Made by a program: the position numbers and the translations under genes. This document shows, in pieces, positions 5,764 through 13,810 of a DNA stretch of 21,734 nucleotides; position 1 is the stretch's first letter; each line of letters begins with the position of its first letter. The notes below the pieces were generated by a model. The model saw nothing but the letters and a program-made list of their open reading frames with translations. It did no database searches and was not told the DNA's origin. Origin of the DNA: a virus; IMG/VR virus record IMGVR_UViG_3300003690_000178, positions 1-21,734 of that record, one strand, 5' to 3'.

Positions 5764-7325
5764 TAGTAAGCCAGCTTCGTCTCGGTGTCGAGCTTGGAGA
5801 CGTCCAGCGTCCAGAAGCCGCTATATCCGGTGGCGGGACTGATGTCGAACACGACGCGGTGCATCTGCCCCGGAATCACGTAGTGGTGCTCACGCTCGAT
5901 GAAGAAGTCCTCGGACTGGGACGACGCCCATAGCTCGGCGGCGTTGTTCGCCACAAGGGTGATCCGGTCCGAGAGGTCACGTTCGAGGATTTCCTGGATG
6001 TTCCCGCTGCTCACATTGCCTATGATCTCGATCCGCATTATCGGCTGCGGGTCTTTGTAGATGCTCAGGTTGAAATCGGCCCAGTCCTGGCCCTCGTCGG
6101 TGTCCGGGATGAACCGGGCCCGCGAGGGGAAGGTCCGCGTCCCATACTTCGTCTGGCTACTGGAGTCGTCGGCCGTCTTGCGGACGGGATCATCTGCCGC
6201 CACGGGAGTGCCACGCGCCTGGAGGAGCGTGATGAAAGCGTCCAGGCTGGCATGGTTGTTGGTCAGCGTGATTTTCATCGAGTTCCCGAACTTCGAGACC
6301 GCGATGCCGATGTTCGACGTAAGGTTCGTGCCGCCCCCGCCGCTGGCGCTATTGGCGGTCATGTCGGTTGTAGCGGCCGTGGTAGTCCAGGCATCCACGG
6401 CGAAGGCGTCGGTCGCCGAGTCAGGATTCGGGAACCGAGCCCAGAAGGTCTTCGCCTCTGACGGCGCTATCTTCGGTGAGCTCGATCCCGACTCGGAGAG
6501 GGTCCACAGGACGGCCAGAGACCCGACGGTATACGTCTGAATCTCGGCCTCGAACTCGTTGTAAATGAATGCGAGCTCGTCAAGCTGGTCAATCTTGCGG
6601 TACGTTATCCCTGCCCCCGGCGCGTCCGACCAGGTCGCCTGGCTCGTCGTCCGGGGGGAGACGAGCCGGTAGTGCCGGTCCTGGAATACGACCTGCCCGT
6701 CCCTGCTCTCCAACAGGAAGCCGCCTTCGGTCTCCTCGAATAGCCTCATGGCGCTCAAGGTCCGCTGCCGGTCCACCCAGTAGCGCTTCATGGTCGTCTG
6801 GCCGGTATCAATGGAACGGTCCCCGGCGGGCCACCCGGCCTCGTCCAGCACTTCCCCGATGGCCGTGCCGGTGGTCTTGCTCGTCGCCATCGCTAACTGG
6901 ATTTTGTCTTCGTTCATGTGACCCAACGGACCCCACGCCTCCAGGACGGCGACGTTTGGCATATCGACGCGCGGCTGCGGTGTCAGCCGATGCAGGAACC
7001 CCGACCATAAGGCGTTTCCGCCCCACACGATGGGGAAGGTGTACGGGAAGGACTTGTCGGCGCCGGTCTCGATTCGGACCTTACGACCAGGAAGGATGTT
7101 CCCGGCTATCGGGCTATCGGTCTTGAAGCTGGAGTAGTCACCCGATTCATTGTTCAGCACCGCCATCATCCGCCCGCCGCTCGACTTGCCCACCAGTTGG
7201 GAATCGCTGTCACGGCCGCGCTCCCACTCCAGGTACATGACGCGTGACGTGATGTCCTCGCCGGTGCCGGTGAAGACATCGTTGTTGTCCCAATCGACCA
7301 TTACCTTTTGGCTCGTGTCTACCAT
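5763..7325 (-). CDS. Tail hub / baseplate-type tail protein
   Basis: A 520-residue protein. The N-terminus (VDWDNNDVFTGTGEDITSRV, then LEWERGRD) and the following GNILPGRKVRIE resemble the beta-barrel opening of siphovirus tail hub proteins (distal-tail/Tal group). WSGFLHRLTPQP at about 107-118 and a central RTLSAMRLFEETEGGFLLES region match the domain in such hubs that surrounds the tail channel. The C-terminal third is beta-rich, with HHYVIPGQMHRVVFDISP. Position after the tape measure and LamG genes fits a tail-tip role. The start overlaps the preceding stop by one base (TAATG). Assignment rests on motif style and synteny. Confidence 0.7.
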   Translation of the reverse strand: MVDTSQKVMVDWDNNDVFTGTGEDITSRVMYLEWERGRDSDSQLVGKSSGGRMMAVLNNESGDYSSFKTDSPIAGNILPGRKVRIETGADKSFPYTFPIVWGGNALWSGFLHRLTPQPRVDMPNVAVLEAWGPLGHMNEDKIQLAMATSKTTGTAIGEVLDEAGWPAGDRSIDTGQTTMKRYWVDRQRTLSAMRLFEETEGGFLLESRDGQVVFQDRHYRLVSPRTTSQATWSDAPGAGITYRKIDQLDELAFIYNEFEAEIQTYTVGSLAVLWTLSESGSSSPKIAPSEAKTFWARFPNPDSATDAFAVDAWTTTAATTDMTANSASGGGGTNLTSNIGIAVSKFGNSMKITLTNNHASLDAFITLLQARGTPVAADDPVRKTADDSSSQTKYGTRTFPSRARFIPDTDEGQDWADFNLSIYKDPQPIMRIEIIGNVSSGNIQEILERDLSDRITLVANNAAELWASSQSEDFFIEREHHYVIPGQMHRVVFDISPATGYSGFWTLDVSKLDTETKLAY

Positions 7326-8179
7326 TACAATGCCAGTCCCCTACGGCCTGTCTGATAGAGTCGCAGCACCTGGTCGGGTGTGAGCTCAATCTGGGTGAAG
7401 AACGGTCCCAGGGGTCCGCCAGCGGCCTCGCCCGAGTAATAGTTACCATTGCTGCGTTCGAGGTAGAAGAGGGCAGTCACTGGTGCCTTATTCTCCATCG
7501 CAACGTAGCTCCCGTTGTCCGTTGCGGTACTGGCGACGATAGCCCCGTCCACGTAGATGGTGACATTGTCCTGGGTAGACCCCGATGAGCCCATCGCGTC
7601 AGAGCCGCCCGTGCTGTCATAGGTGAGGACTACGAATCTCCAAACACCGGCAGTAATGGCAGCATCAGCCACACGGTTCACGCTCACAGCTGCCGAGGCA
7701 TCACGAAGGGTAAGCTCTGGCTTGCCGGCTGTTAGCTGAACCTGGTACTCCAACTCGGAGCCAGACGCCCATCGAGACACCAGCACATAGTTAGACGCTG
7801 AATCTATATTGAGCCAGAAGCCCCAGGTGAACGGATTGCCGGTCTCTAGCCTTGTGAAGTCGGCAGAGTCCGGCGTGTCCATCTGTTCATCTGTGCCATT
7901 GAAGGCGATAATTGGGATGATGCCTTGAAAGCTATCGGGATCAGTCAGATCGAGCTTCGTATCGAAGGAATTCGGAGGCTCCGACCACGTGAAGGTGGTT
8001 TGAAGATCGCCATGAGCCTTGAATGTCGTGGCGTTGGGCTGGCCGAACTCCAGGTCTCCTATCGGCAGGATGATGCCCGATGTCCCGAGAATGCCCAACA
8101 CAGCCTCGTATAAGGGAGCCCAGAGACCTTCCATTTCCCTGAGCTCTACGTTGCGCCCGTACTCTTCGATATACGGCAT
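7325..8179 (-). CDS. LamG/concanavalin A-like tail protein (copy 2)
   Basis: A 284-residue protein. Residues about 91-245 form a LamG-like jelly roll: FTWGFWLNID, then GVWRFVVLTYD (178-188), VTIYVDG (206-212) and GSYVAMEN (223-230). Such domains bind glycans or act as structural decorations. The C-terminus (LTPDQVLRLYQTGRRG) is a short helix typical of the end of LamG repeats in phage proteins. It resembles the 324-residue protein encoded at 8507-9481, especially in the YVAMEN segment. It is separated from the next upstream stop by 9 bases and overlaps the hub gene start. A tail-side adhesion role is likely. Confidence 0.8.
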   Translation of the reverse strand: MPYIEEYGRNVELREMEGLWAPLYEAVLGILGTSGIILPIGDLEFGQPNATTFKAHGDLQTTFTWSEPPNSFDTKLDLTDPDSFQGIIPIIAFNGTDEQMDTPDSADFTRLETGNPFTWGFWLNIDSASNYVLVSRWASGSELEYQVQLTAGKPELTLRDASAAVSVNRVADAAITAGVWRFVVLTYDSTGGSDAMGSSGSTQDNVTIYVDGAIVASTATDNGSYVAMENKAPVTALFYLERSNGNYYSGEAAGGPLGPFFTQIELTPDQVLRLYQTGRRGLAL

Positions 8180-8188
8180 CTGACCCTC

Positions 8189-8497
8189 TTAGCTATCGGA
8201 CCCGAATGCAGTGTAGACGGCGGTTTCGGCTGCGATCTCGGCGTCCTGACGCGCCTTGACAGCCCGGACAGCCTCTTCCTCCTTGGCTGAAAGTGCGGTC
8301 TGGGCAGCGATGACGGCCGCTCCGGCTACCCTGACACGCACGACCGGACGGGTTTGGATACGCAAGAATCGGCGAACGGCCTTCTTGGCTACCTGATCGT
8401 CTGTCAGCCCTTCGGCGTCCTCGTCGAGATAGCGCCGCAACCCTTCCATGATGTCCGCCCGATATTCGTCGGGGTACGTGATTGATATAGTACCCAT
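8189..8497 (-). CDS. Small helical protein between the LamG genes
   Basis: A 102-residue protein starting at ATG 8497, with AGGAG 6 bases before it. The N-terminus has a short strand (ISITYPDEY) then an amphipathic helix (ADIMEGLRRYLDED). The C-terminal half is rich in Ala, Glu and Arg (AAVIAAQTALSAKEEEAVRA), probably coiled coil. An alternative frame (8193-8504) is open over the same bases but is Arg/Gly-rich and unlikely. It may be a trimeric or rod-like connector between the adjacent fibre-type proteins. Function unknown. Confidence 0.75.
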   Translation of the reverse strand: MGTISITYPDEYRADIMEGLRRYLDEDAEGLTDDQVAKKAVRRFLRIQTRPVVRVRVAGAAVIAAQTALSAKEEEAVRAVKARQDAEIAAETAVYTAFGSDS

Positions 8498-8506
8498 ACT
8501 TCACTC

Positions 8507-9481
8507 CTATAAGCTAATCTGGTAGTAGAGATTGACCACTTCTTTCAGTCGCCATACCTCATTCTGCGACAATGCTTTGCCGATAATGCCCCAGGAGGCC
8601 ATCTTGCCATCGAGGAAACTCTGTCCTGCCGAAGTCCCTTGCTCGAAGCCCACTCGCACCAGGGAGGCGGTGTTCTCCATCGCCACGTAGGTGCCAGAGT
8701 TTTGGTCAGTATCGTCCAGGCGAACGGCGTCAACATATACCCTGATTCCTGTTGACGCCGCAGACCCGTCATATGTTGCTACAAGAAGAACTCGGGTGCC
8801 TGTCGAGAGCGCCGTAGCGTCAGATCGACCTATATTCGCTCCAGCACTCTCGTCATAGAGGACGAAGTTAGGGGCACCCGCATTCAGGAACAGCCTCCAC
8901 TCCCTCTTGGTGGACCCGCTTGTGAGGTCGTACTTGCTCAGGAGTACATCAGTGCCGCTGACGGTGTCCGGGTTGACTATCGCCCACACGGTGCAGGACT
9001 GGTCACTCTCGCTGTCGCCGAAGGAGAAGTCGTTGTTGTCCGGGACATCCCCCTCTTCATTCGTACCGTTGAAGGACACGTCATAGCCGAAGCCGAGCTC
9101 GGCGGGTGAGATGTCAAAGTCTGCAATTGTCTCAGACCAGGTGACGATTCGAGCATTTCGGGACTTGTCTGTCAGCGTCGTGCCGGTCAGGGCGGGAACC
9201 CAGAGCCCTCTCATATCACCAAGCTGCAACATGCCCTCGATGAACGACCGTTCGACGAAGCCGCCTAGCGTCGGTCTAGAGGTCCAGGCAGGGATACCGC
9301 CAGAGATGGTCAGGATGTCGTTGTTGGACCCGACCCCCAACCGCCGCAGGACCGTCGTGGACGACGCGTATAGGAGATCGCCAGTAGCCTGGTTGGCCCC
9401 GAAAGTATGGCCGTCCTCGGCCTCGAACTCCGTCTGGGTGTAGGTTGCCCCCTGCGTCTTATGTACCAGACCGTTAGCCAT
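8507..9481 (-). CDS. LamG/concanavalin A-like tail fibre protein (copy 1)
   Basis: A 324-residue protein. Residues 34-66 contain GDLLYASSTTVLRRLGVGSN and then ISGGIPAW, a fibre-shaft motif common in phage tail proteins. Residues about 135-300 form a LamG-like domain: YDVSFNGTNEEGDVPDNNDF, VLLVATYDG (231-239), IRVYVDA (246-252) and GTYVAMEN (263-270). The C-terminus LSQNEVWRLK parallels the end of the second LamG protein. It starts one base after the tape measure stop. It is probably the first tail-tip or side-fibre component assembled after the tube. Confidence 0.8.
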   Translation of the reverse strand: MANGLVHKTQGATYTQTEFEAEDGHTFGANQATGDLLYASSTTVLRRLGVGSNNDILTISGGIPAWTSRPTLGGFVERSFIEGMLQLGDMRGLWVPALTGTTLTDKSRNARIVTWSETIADFDISPAELGFGYDVSFNGTNEEGDVPDNNDFSFGDSESDQSCTVWAIVNPDTVSGTDVLLSKYDLTSGSTKREWRLFLNAGAPNFVLYDESAGANIGRSDATALSTGTRVLLVATYDGSAASTGIRVYVDAVRLDDTDQNSGTYVAMENTASLVRVGFEQGTSAGQSFLDGKMASWGIIGKALSQNEVWRLKEVVNLYYQISL

Positions 9482-9482
9482 A

Positions 9483-12400
9483 CTAGCTCACCGCCACAAG
9501 CCCGTCGAAGCCGCCCCGCGTCGCCGTGTCGCGCCAGGTCCGCCGGATGTGCTCGTCGAGGTCGTCGATCCCGTAGACGTTGCCCATGATCTGCATGGTG
9601 ATGTTTAGGACTTGCTGGGCGCCCTTGTTACGCCCGGCGGGTGTGATGGTCTCCCCGCCATGGACGACCGCCAATTGAGGTGCCCCGACGGGTCCGCCGA
9701 CAACACCACCGCCCTGGAACTCAGAGAGGGCGACTATGGGATGCCCTCTCTTTGTAGTAGAAAGCAGCATCTCCTCAAGAACCTTTGCCAATCCTGGGGG
9801 TATACCCCCCAGGAACCCGATAATCGTCTCTCTGGCAGTCTTGGTGATCCCAGAGGGGCGTATCCGCGACGCGTCTTTCATCTCGGTTGTGGCCGTCTTC
9901 AACGCCTGGAGCCTGGCCTCCTGTTCCGCGAGGGCCGCATTCTCTTCCAGGAGAACATCCCTCACGTCCTGCGCCGCCTGTAGGAATTCATACTTGCCGA
10001 TTGTACCATCCGCGAGTTTTTGGATGACGCTACCCAACCCCTCCTCCGCGAGCACAGTCATGGCATCTCTGAGGTGTCCCAGTACGGGGTCGAGTTCGAG
10101 GGCCGCCAGTTTGTCGAGCACCAGGGCGGACTGTGCTTCCGTCAACCCTGGGACCAATCTTTCGGTTATCACATCTGCGATCTCCACCATGGCGTCCCGG
10201 ACGTCCTGGGCCACCGCGATAAACTCCTGCTCCGTCAACATCCCCTCTTGTAACTGGCGAATGTAGACCCCGAGGCCCTTTTCGGCCAGCAGGGTCATCG
10301 CCTCGCGGAGCGGACCCAGTTCGTTCTCTAGGCCCATGGCAGAGAGCTTCGCCGATACCATTTCCCTTTTCAACTCGTCAGTAGCCCCGATTAACCGCTG
10401 GGCAGGCATACTGAGTTCTTTGAACTTATTCTTCAACCCTTCCGCTGCATCCATGAGCTCCGTTGCTGATACAGCGCCATCAATGAACTGCTGGACTAGG
10501 TCCGCCATTTGATTATCTATCAGTAAGCTGACAGCATCCCCGAAGGTGCCCAGGGTTTTCTGTGTCTCAAAGGTCTCCAGGGCAGTACGTGCTATCTCCT
10601 GTCGAAGCTGGAACCAAGAAGGGGTGAGCTTTCGTTCAAGTGCGGCCCTTAAGGACTCGGACGTGAACATGAAATCTTCCATAGACAGCCGACCCTTATC
10701 GAGCGCAATGATGTAGTTGCCCAAACCTTGGTCAGCCATCAAAGCCAGGGCATCCCTGAGCGGGCCAGTAGTCTTCTCGAACTCCACCCCAGCTGCTGCA
10801 TTGTCTATCAGTTGCGCGTGCATCTCCCTTAGAGAAGGGACTACCTCATCCTTGATCACAGTTGCTAAATTAGTACTCACCGCCGTACCTGCATCCTCAA
10901 CCGTAGAAGTGAATCCGTCGATCGCTTCTTTTGCATCCTCAGCGGCCTTACTAACATCATCCCCCAATCCCGCAAAGTCAGGCCCAATGTTAACAATACT
11001 CTCCCGGATTTTCTTGAGTTGTCCCGCTACGTTATCCGCGAAGCCCTCCGCACTCTTCCCGACATTCTCGAAGGCGTCGGCAAAGGTGTCAGCTAACTCG
11101 CCAAGCTCTTGGATGGCAACACCGGGTAGGAGATTGAGCCCCCTTATGACAAGGTTGATGATGGGCATGAAAAGCATGTTATACCAGTCTGCTATTGTCT
11201 GACCCACATGCTCAAATATGCCTGGTATCTTGTCTCGGAAGATGACGAAGGCAGCAACGATACCCGCAACGGCAGCAATGATAATCGCTGCGGTAGCGCC
11301 GATCGGGTTAGCTATCATAGCAACATTGAAGCGCCACTGGGCCGCCGTAGCCAGGTTAGTGCCAAGGACTAACGCCTTGAAAGCGAACGAAGCTCCCTGT
11401 ACACCCACTGCAATTCCAGGCATAACAAGGCTAGTAACCATAAGCACTGCCGCCAGAGCCGCCATACCAACCGTGGCCAGACCAATCCACCTCACCAGGT
11501 CCGGGTGTTGCTTGATCCAGTCTTCCATCGATGCGATCAGCGGCCTCACCGAGTCCACAAAGTCTGTCACGGCAGGCGCCAGCGCCTTACCGAGTTCGAT
11601 TGACACACTCTCGACGGCAGATTTGACGAGGAGCATCTGCCCCGCAAAGGTGGCCAGTTGGGCATCGGAGATGCGCTTGGCGGTCCCGCCAGAGTCCTCC
11701 ATCTCTTTGGTCAATGTCACAAGGGCATCGGACCCCTGCGACACCAACGCAAGCATCCCCGGCCCGGCCCGCAGTCCGAAGATAGTCATGGCGTCAGCCG
11801 CGCTCAAACCCGTCTCTTCAAACTGTCGGATTATGTCTGTGAGCGGCAGAAGATTCCCGGCTGTGTCTAGCACCTGGACTCCCAGGTCTTTCATTATACC
11901 GGCGGCCTCTTTCGATGGATTGAGCATCCTGGTGATGGCCCCGCGTAGGCTAGTGCCCGCCATCGTCGCCTGGATACCCGCATTACCCATGAGCGCCAGC
12001 GCGGCGGCTGTCTCCTCGAATCCTACCCCGGCAGCAGAGGCGACCGGGCCCGCGAACTTGAACGCCTGACCCAACTGCTGGAGGTTGGTGTTCGCGGACG
12101 TGAAGGCTGTCACAAGCACGTCATTGGCATGGCCAAGCTCTTCTACGCTAAGCTGCATCCCGGCCATGACGTTGGTCACGATGTCGGCGGCCTGCCCCAA
12201 CTCCAGGGAACCGGCAGCAGCCAACTGGAGCACGGACGGCAGGGCTTCGATAGAGGTCTGGGCGTCATTGCCCGCCATGGCCAGGAAGGCCAGCGCTTCG
12301 GCGGACTGGGTGGCCGTGAAGATGGTCGTGCGGCCCATGTCACGAGCAGCAGTCTCCAGGGCTTTGAGTTCTTCGGCTGTGGCATTGGAGACAGCGCCCG

Positions 12401-12608
12401 CCCGTACAAGCTGTTTCTCAAAGGAGGCGAAGGACTTCAACGACACAGCAGCCAGACCGATCAGGGCGGCGGCCGGGACCGCCAAGGACCGGCCCAAGTC
12501 CCCGGCCTGTGTGCCGAGCTTCCGCATCCGATCACCCATGCGCCCGAAGGCCCGCCCCATCTGGGCGTCCTGTGCGGTGACAAGGATTTCGATCTTGTTT
12601 TCAGCCAT
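9483..12608 (-). CDS. Tail tape measure protein (TP901 family)
   Basis: A 1041-residue protein that sets tail length and is ejected with the DNA. Residues about 60-235 match the TP901 tape-measure core: FASFEKQLVRAGAVSNATAE, FTATQSAEALAFLAMAG, LGQAFKFAGPVASAAGVGFE and TSLRGAITRML. Likely membrane-active segments are 371-399 and 431-456, with a further hydrophobic stretch near 477-499. Residues about 588-890 hold four related units of 72-79 residues. The C-terminus has a Gly-rich segment (GGGVVGGPVGAPQ) and VVHGGETITPAGR, typical of tape measure ends. At about 1.5 angstroms per residue the length would suggest a tail near 150 nm. The ATG overlaps the stop of the frameshifted chaperone product by 8 bases and no strong ribosome-binding site precedes it. 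Confidence 0.95.
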   Translation of the reverse strand: MAENKIEILVTAQDAQMGRAFGRMGDRMRKLGTQAGDLGRSLAVPAAALIGLAAVSLKSFASFEKQLVRAGAVSNATAEELKALETAARDMGRTTIFTATQSAEALAFLAMAGNDAQTSIEALPSVLQLAAAGSLELGQAADIVTNVMAGMQLSVEELGHANDVLVTAFTSANTNLQQLGQAFKFAGPVASAAGVGFEETAAALALMGNAGIQATMAGTSLRGAITRMLNPSKEAAGIMKDLGVQVLDTAGNLLPLTDIIRQFEETGLSAADAMTIFGLRAGPGMLALVSQGSDALVTLTKEMEDSGGTAKRISDAQLATFAGQMLLVKSAVESVSIELGKALAPAVTDFVDSVRPLIASMEDWIKQHPDLVRWIGLATVGMAALAAVLMVTSLVMPGIAVGVQGASFAFKALVLGTNLATAAQWRFNVAMIANPIGATAAIIIAAVAGIVAAFVIFRDKIPGIFEHVGQTIADWYNMLFMPIINLVIRGLNLLPGVAIQELGELADTFADAFENVGKSAEGFADNVAGQLKKIRESIVNIGPDFAGLGDDVSKAAEDAKEAIDGFTSTVEDAGTAVSTNLATVIKDEVVPSLREMHAQLIDNAAAGVEFEKTTGPLRDALALMADQGLGNYIIALDKGRLSMEDFMFTSESLRAALERKLTPSWFQLRQEIARTALETFETQKTLGTFGDAVSLLIDNQMADLVQQFIDGAVSATELMDAAEGLKNKFKELSMPAQRLIGATDELKREMVSAKLSAMGLENELGPLREAMTLLAEKGLGVYIRQLQEGMLTEQEFIAVAQDVRDAMVEIADVITERLVPGLTEAQSALVLDKLAALELDPVLGHLRDAMTVLAEEGLGSVIQKLADGTIGKYEFLQAAQDVRDVLLEENAALAEQEARLQALKTATTEMKDASRIRPSGITKTARETIIGFLGGIPPGLAKVLEEMLLSTTKRGHPIVALSEFQGGGVVGGPVGAPQLAVVHGGETITPAGRNKGAQQVLNITMQIMGNVYGIDDLDEHIRRTWRDTATRGGFDGLVAVS
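9939..10847 (-). repeat. Four degenerate repeats in the tape measure C-terminal half
   Basis: Four units start near residues 588, 660, 733 and 817 of the tape measure protein. Each has the core G-x-[LF]-x-[DE]-A, then a hydrophobic helix, a Gly-Leu-Gly turn (degenerate in unit 2), and an acidic helix ending A-x-x-[VL]-[RK]. The core hexamers are GPLRDA (615), GTFGDA (687), GPLREA (765) and GHLRDA (844), spaced 72, 78 and 79 residues. Units 3 and 4 share QDVRD and are the most alike; unit 2 is most diverged. Tandem duplication of a helical spacer is the likely origin. Confidence 0.75.
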
Positions 12609-13259
12609 CGTCCAGCACTTTGCTCATGTTTGCCAGGTAGAGCTCCTGCGCCTCTTGCTTATCCGGGACAGGGAGGCCAGTCCCGCCCTTGCTCTCAGTG
12701 CTCTGTCCTTCATCGGGATCGAGGGCCAGGACGGCCTCCATGCGAAGAATCGACGCACTCTCTCGCATTAGCTCTGAGGGGAGGCACCCGTAGGTTTGGC
12801 AGAACCCTTTAATGATTTTGGCTTTCGCGAGTTCCCACGGCTCTGGGACTGGTCTGCCGTCGGGGCCGGGAGCTCCTCCGACGAATTTCCATTTCCTGAC
12901 GGCAGTGCTAAAGGGGCGGGTGCTTCACTCACAGCACGGGTCCACGCCTCCAGCAACGCGACCCCGAACTTCAGCGACAGCGTCGCCAGCCCCTCGCCAG
13001 CCGCTTTCACATCCACGCTCTGCTGCTGAATGTTCCAGGACCGCAGGACCGTATTGCCGAATTGGATGAAGAAGGAATTCATGTTATCAATCTGCTTGCC
13101 GTCATCCTCAGCCTCTTGCAGCTTATCGACGACGTCGCGCACCCACATAAAGAAGGAAAGCGGGGTATCGACGTACAACTCAGCCTCTATGCCGTGCCAG
13201 AGCGTATCCTCTGCAAACGTGATGACGGCCGTCTCTCGCGGGAACTCCATAGGCTTCAT
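12601..13259 (-). CDS. Tail assembly chaperone GT fusion (-1 frameshift product)
   Basis: Predicted 219-residue product: 117 residues in the initial frame, then a -1 slip at CCCTTTA (12915-12909) and 102 residues in the new frame to TGA at 12603-12601. The extension is protein-like, with RKWKFVGGAPGPDGRP, PWELAKAKIIKGFCQTYG and CLPSELMRESASILRMEA, a Trp-rich start followed by helices as in GT-type chaperone tails. The unshifted frame over the same bases is low-complexity Ser/Pro/Lys sequence. The new frame is closed by a TGA just upstream of the slip site, so the shift must occur at or after it. In phages such as lambda the minor GT product links tape measure to tail tube subunits. The stop overlaps the tape measure ATG. 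Confidence 0.85.
12768..13259 (-). CDS. Tail assembly chaperone G-like protein
   Basis: A 163-residue protein read without frameshift from ATG 13259, with AGGTG 7 bases upstream. The N-terminal 110 residues form a compact mixed domain: TAVITFAEDTLWHGIEAELY, LSFFMWVRDVVDKLQEAEDD and FFIQFGNTVLRSWN. The last 45 residues (after LALPSGNGNS) are polar and low-complexity. It sits between the tail-tube-like gene and the tape measure gene, the standard place for gpG. The major product should assist tape measure folding. The short polar end is expected where most ribosomes fail to shift. Confidence 0.85.
   Translation of the reverse strand: MKPMEFPRETAVITFAEDTLWHGIEAELYVDTPLSFFMWVRDVVDKLQEAEDDGKQIDNMNSFFIQFGNTVLRSWNIQQQSVDVKAAGEGLATLSLKFGVALLEAWTRAVSEAPAPLALPSGNGNSSEELPAPTADQSQSRGNSRKPKSLKGSAKPTGASPQS
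12854..12905 (-). promoter_or_regulatory. Stem-loop downstream of the frameshift site
   Basis: On the minus strand CTGCCGTC (12905-12898) is perfectly complementary to GACGGCAG (12861-12854), with a 36-base loop. It starts 3 bases after the slippery heptamer. A mutually exclusive stem, CGTCGG (12883-12878) with CCGACG (12863-12858), lies inside the loop. A downstream structure commonly stimulates -1 frameshifting. The 3-base spacing is shorter than usual, so the first pairs may be open on the ribosome. Confidence 0.6.
12909..12915 (-). promoter_or_regulatory. -1 ribosomal frameshift site (C CCT TTA)
   Basis: The heptamer CCCTTTA fits X XXY YYZ exactly in the chaperone frame: codons CCT (12914-12912) and TTA (12911-12909) can re-pair as CCC and TTT after a one-base backward slip. 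No other heptamer of this form was found in the permitted slip interval. Decoding then continues AGC ACT GCC in the GT frame. Confidence 0.8.
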
Positions 13260-13322
13260 TGTTGTTCACCTTTTCCTATTCCTAAACACGAATCTGTAAA
13301 CAGACTGGTAAACTCCTCTTGC

Positions 13323-13375
13323 GGGGCGGGCGTCACACCCTAGGCCAGCGATAACCACAGGACACCACCCGCCCC
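13323..13375 (-). other. GC-rich intergenic hairpin before the chaperone gene
   Basis: The 137-base gap 13260-13396 contains GGGGCGGG (13323-13330) and its exact complement CCCGCCCC (13368-13375). Flanking T-G wobbles can extend the stem. There is no T-run on either side, so simple termination is unlikely. A smaller palindrome, TCTGTAAACAGA (13293-13304), lies closer to the chaperone start. The hairpin may change expression between the abundant tail-tube-type gene and the chaperone. No convincing gene or promoter was found in the gap. Confidence 0.6.
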
Positions 13376-13396
13376 ACCAAAAGAGAGGAGTAAAGT

Positions 13397-13801
13397 CTAT
13401 GACCAGGCCGGAACAGTCCCGCTCTGTAGGACTCCCGGCGCCGTCCAGACGAGCGAGCCGTCTGGCGCGCGGGTCAGCGCGTAGTCGGTCACGAAGCACT
13501 CGTTGGCGAGGGTCTGCCCGGAATGCACGATCGTGATCGTGCGGATCGCCGAGGTCGAGCCCACCGTCTTGAGCACGGCATGTGCCCTGTTCGCGGCGTC
13601 ATTGAATACGCCGTTCATGGTGACCGTGAAGTCCGCCAGGAGCAGGATTCGCTCGTTGCCGCTCTTGTCGAGCCCGGTCACGTCCTGGGGGTTTCGGGGA
13701 ATGCCGAAAGAGATGTCCGTTATGTCGTTCTCGATGCTCCGCGCCGATGCCGCGCTGTCATCCACCGCAACCGTCATGCCCAGTCCTGATTCCTTGGCCA
13801 T
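13397..13801 (-). CDS. Tail-tube-like protein (probable major tail protein)
   Basis: A 134-residue protein from ATG 13801, with AGGAG and AGGAA upstream. It reads like a single tail-tube domain: TVAVDDSAASARSIENDIT, then DVTGLDKSGNERILLLADF, MNGVFNDAANRAH and RAPDGSLVWTAPG. The DVTGLDKS...R...LAD pattern is one I associate with phage tail tube subunits. It is immediately upstream of the chaperone gene, the usual place for the major tail protein. It resembles the N-terminal domain of the 247-residue protein encoded at 14241-14984. Which of the two forms the tube is uncertain; this shorter one is favoured by position. Confidence 0.75.
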   Translation of the reverse strand: MAKESGLGMTVAVDDSAASARSIENDITDISFGIPRNPQDVTGLDKSGNERILLLADFTVTMNGVFNDAANRAHAVLKTVGSTSAIRTITIVHSGQTLANECFVTDYALTRAPDGSLVWTAPGVLQSGTVPAWS

Positions 13802-13810
13802 TTCCTTCTC

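Noticed and set aside
8193-8504. Alternative minus-strand frame over the small helical gene
   Set aside because: Arg/Gly/Ser-rich with no plausible secondary structure, whereas the 8189-8497 frame has a good start site and a regular helical sequence.
11218-12812. Long plus-strand frames opposite the tape measure gene
   Set aside because: GC-rich coding on the minus strand leaves open antisense frames; the products are Ala/Ser/Pro-rich and lack start signals.
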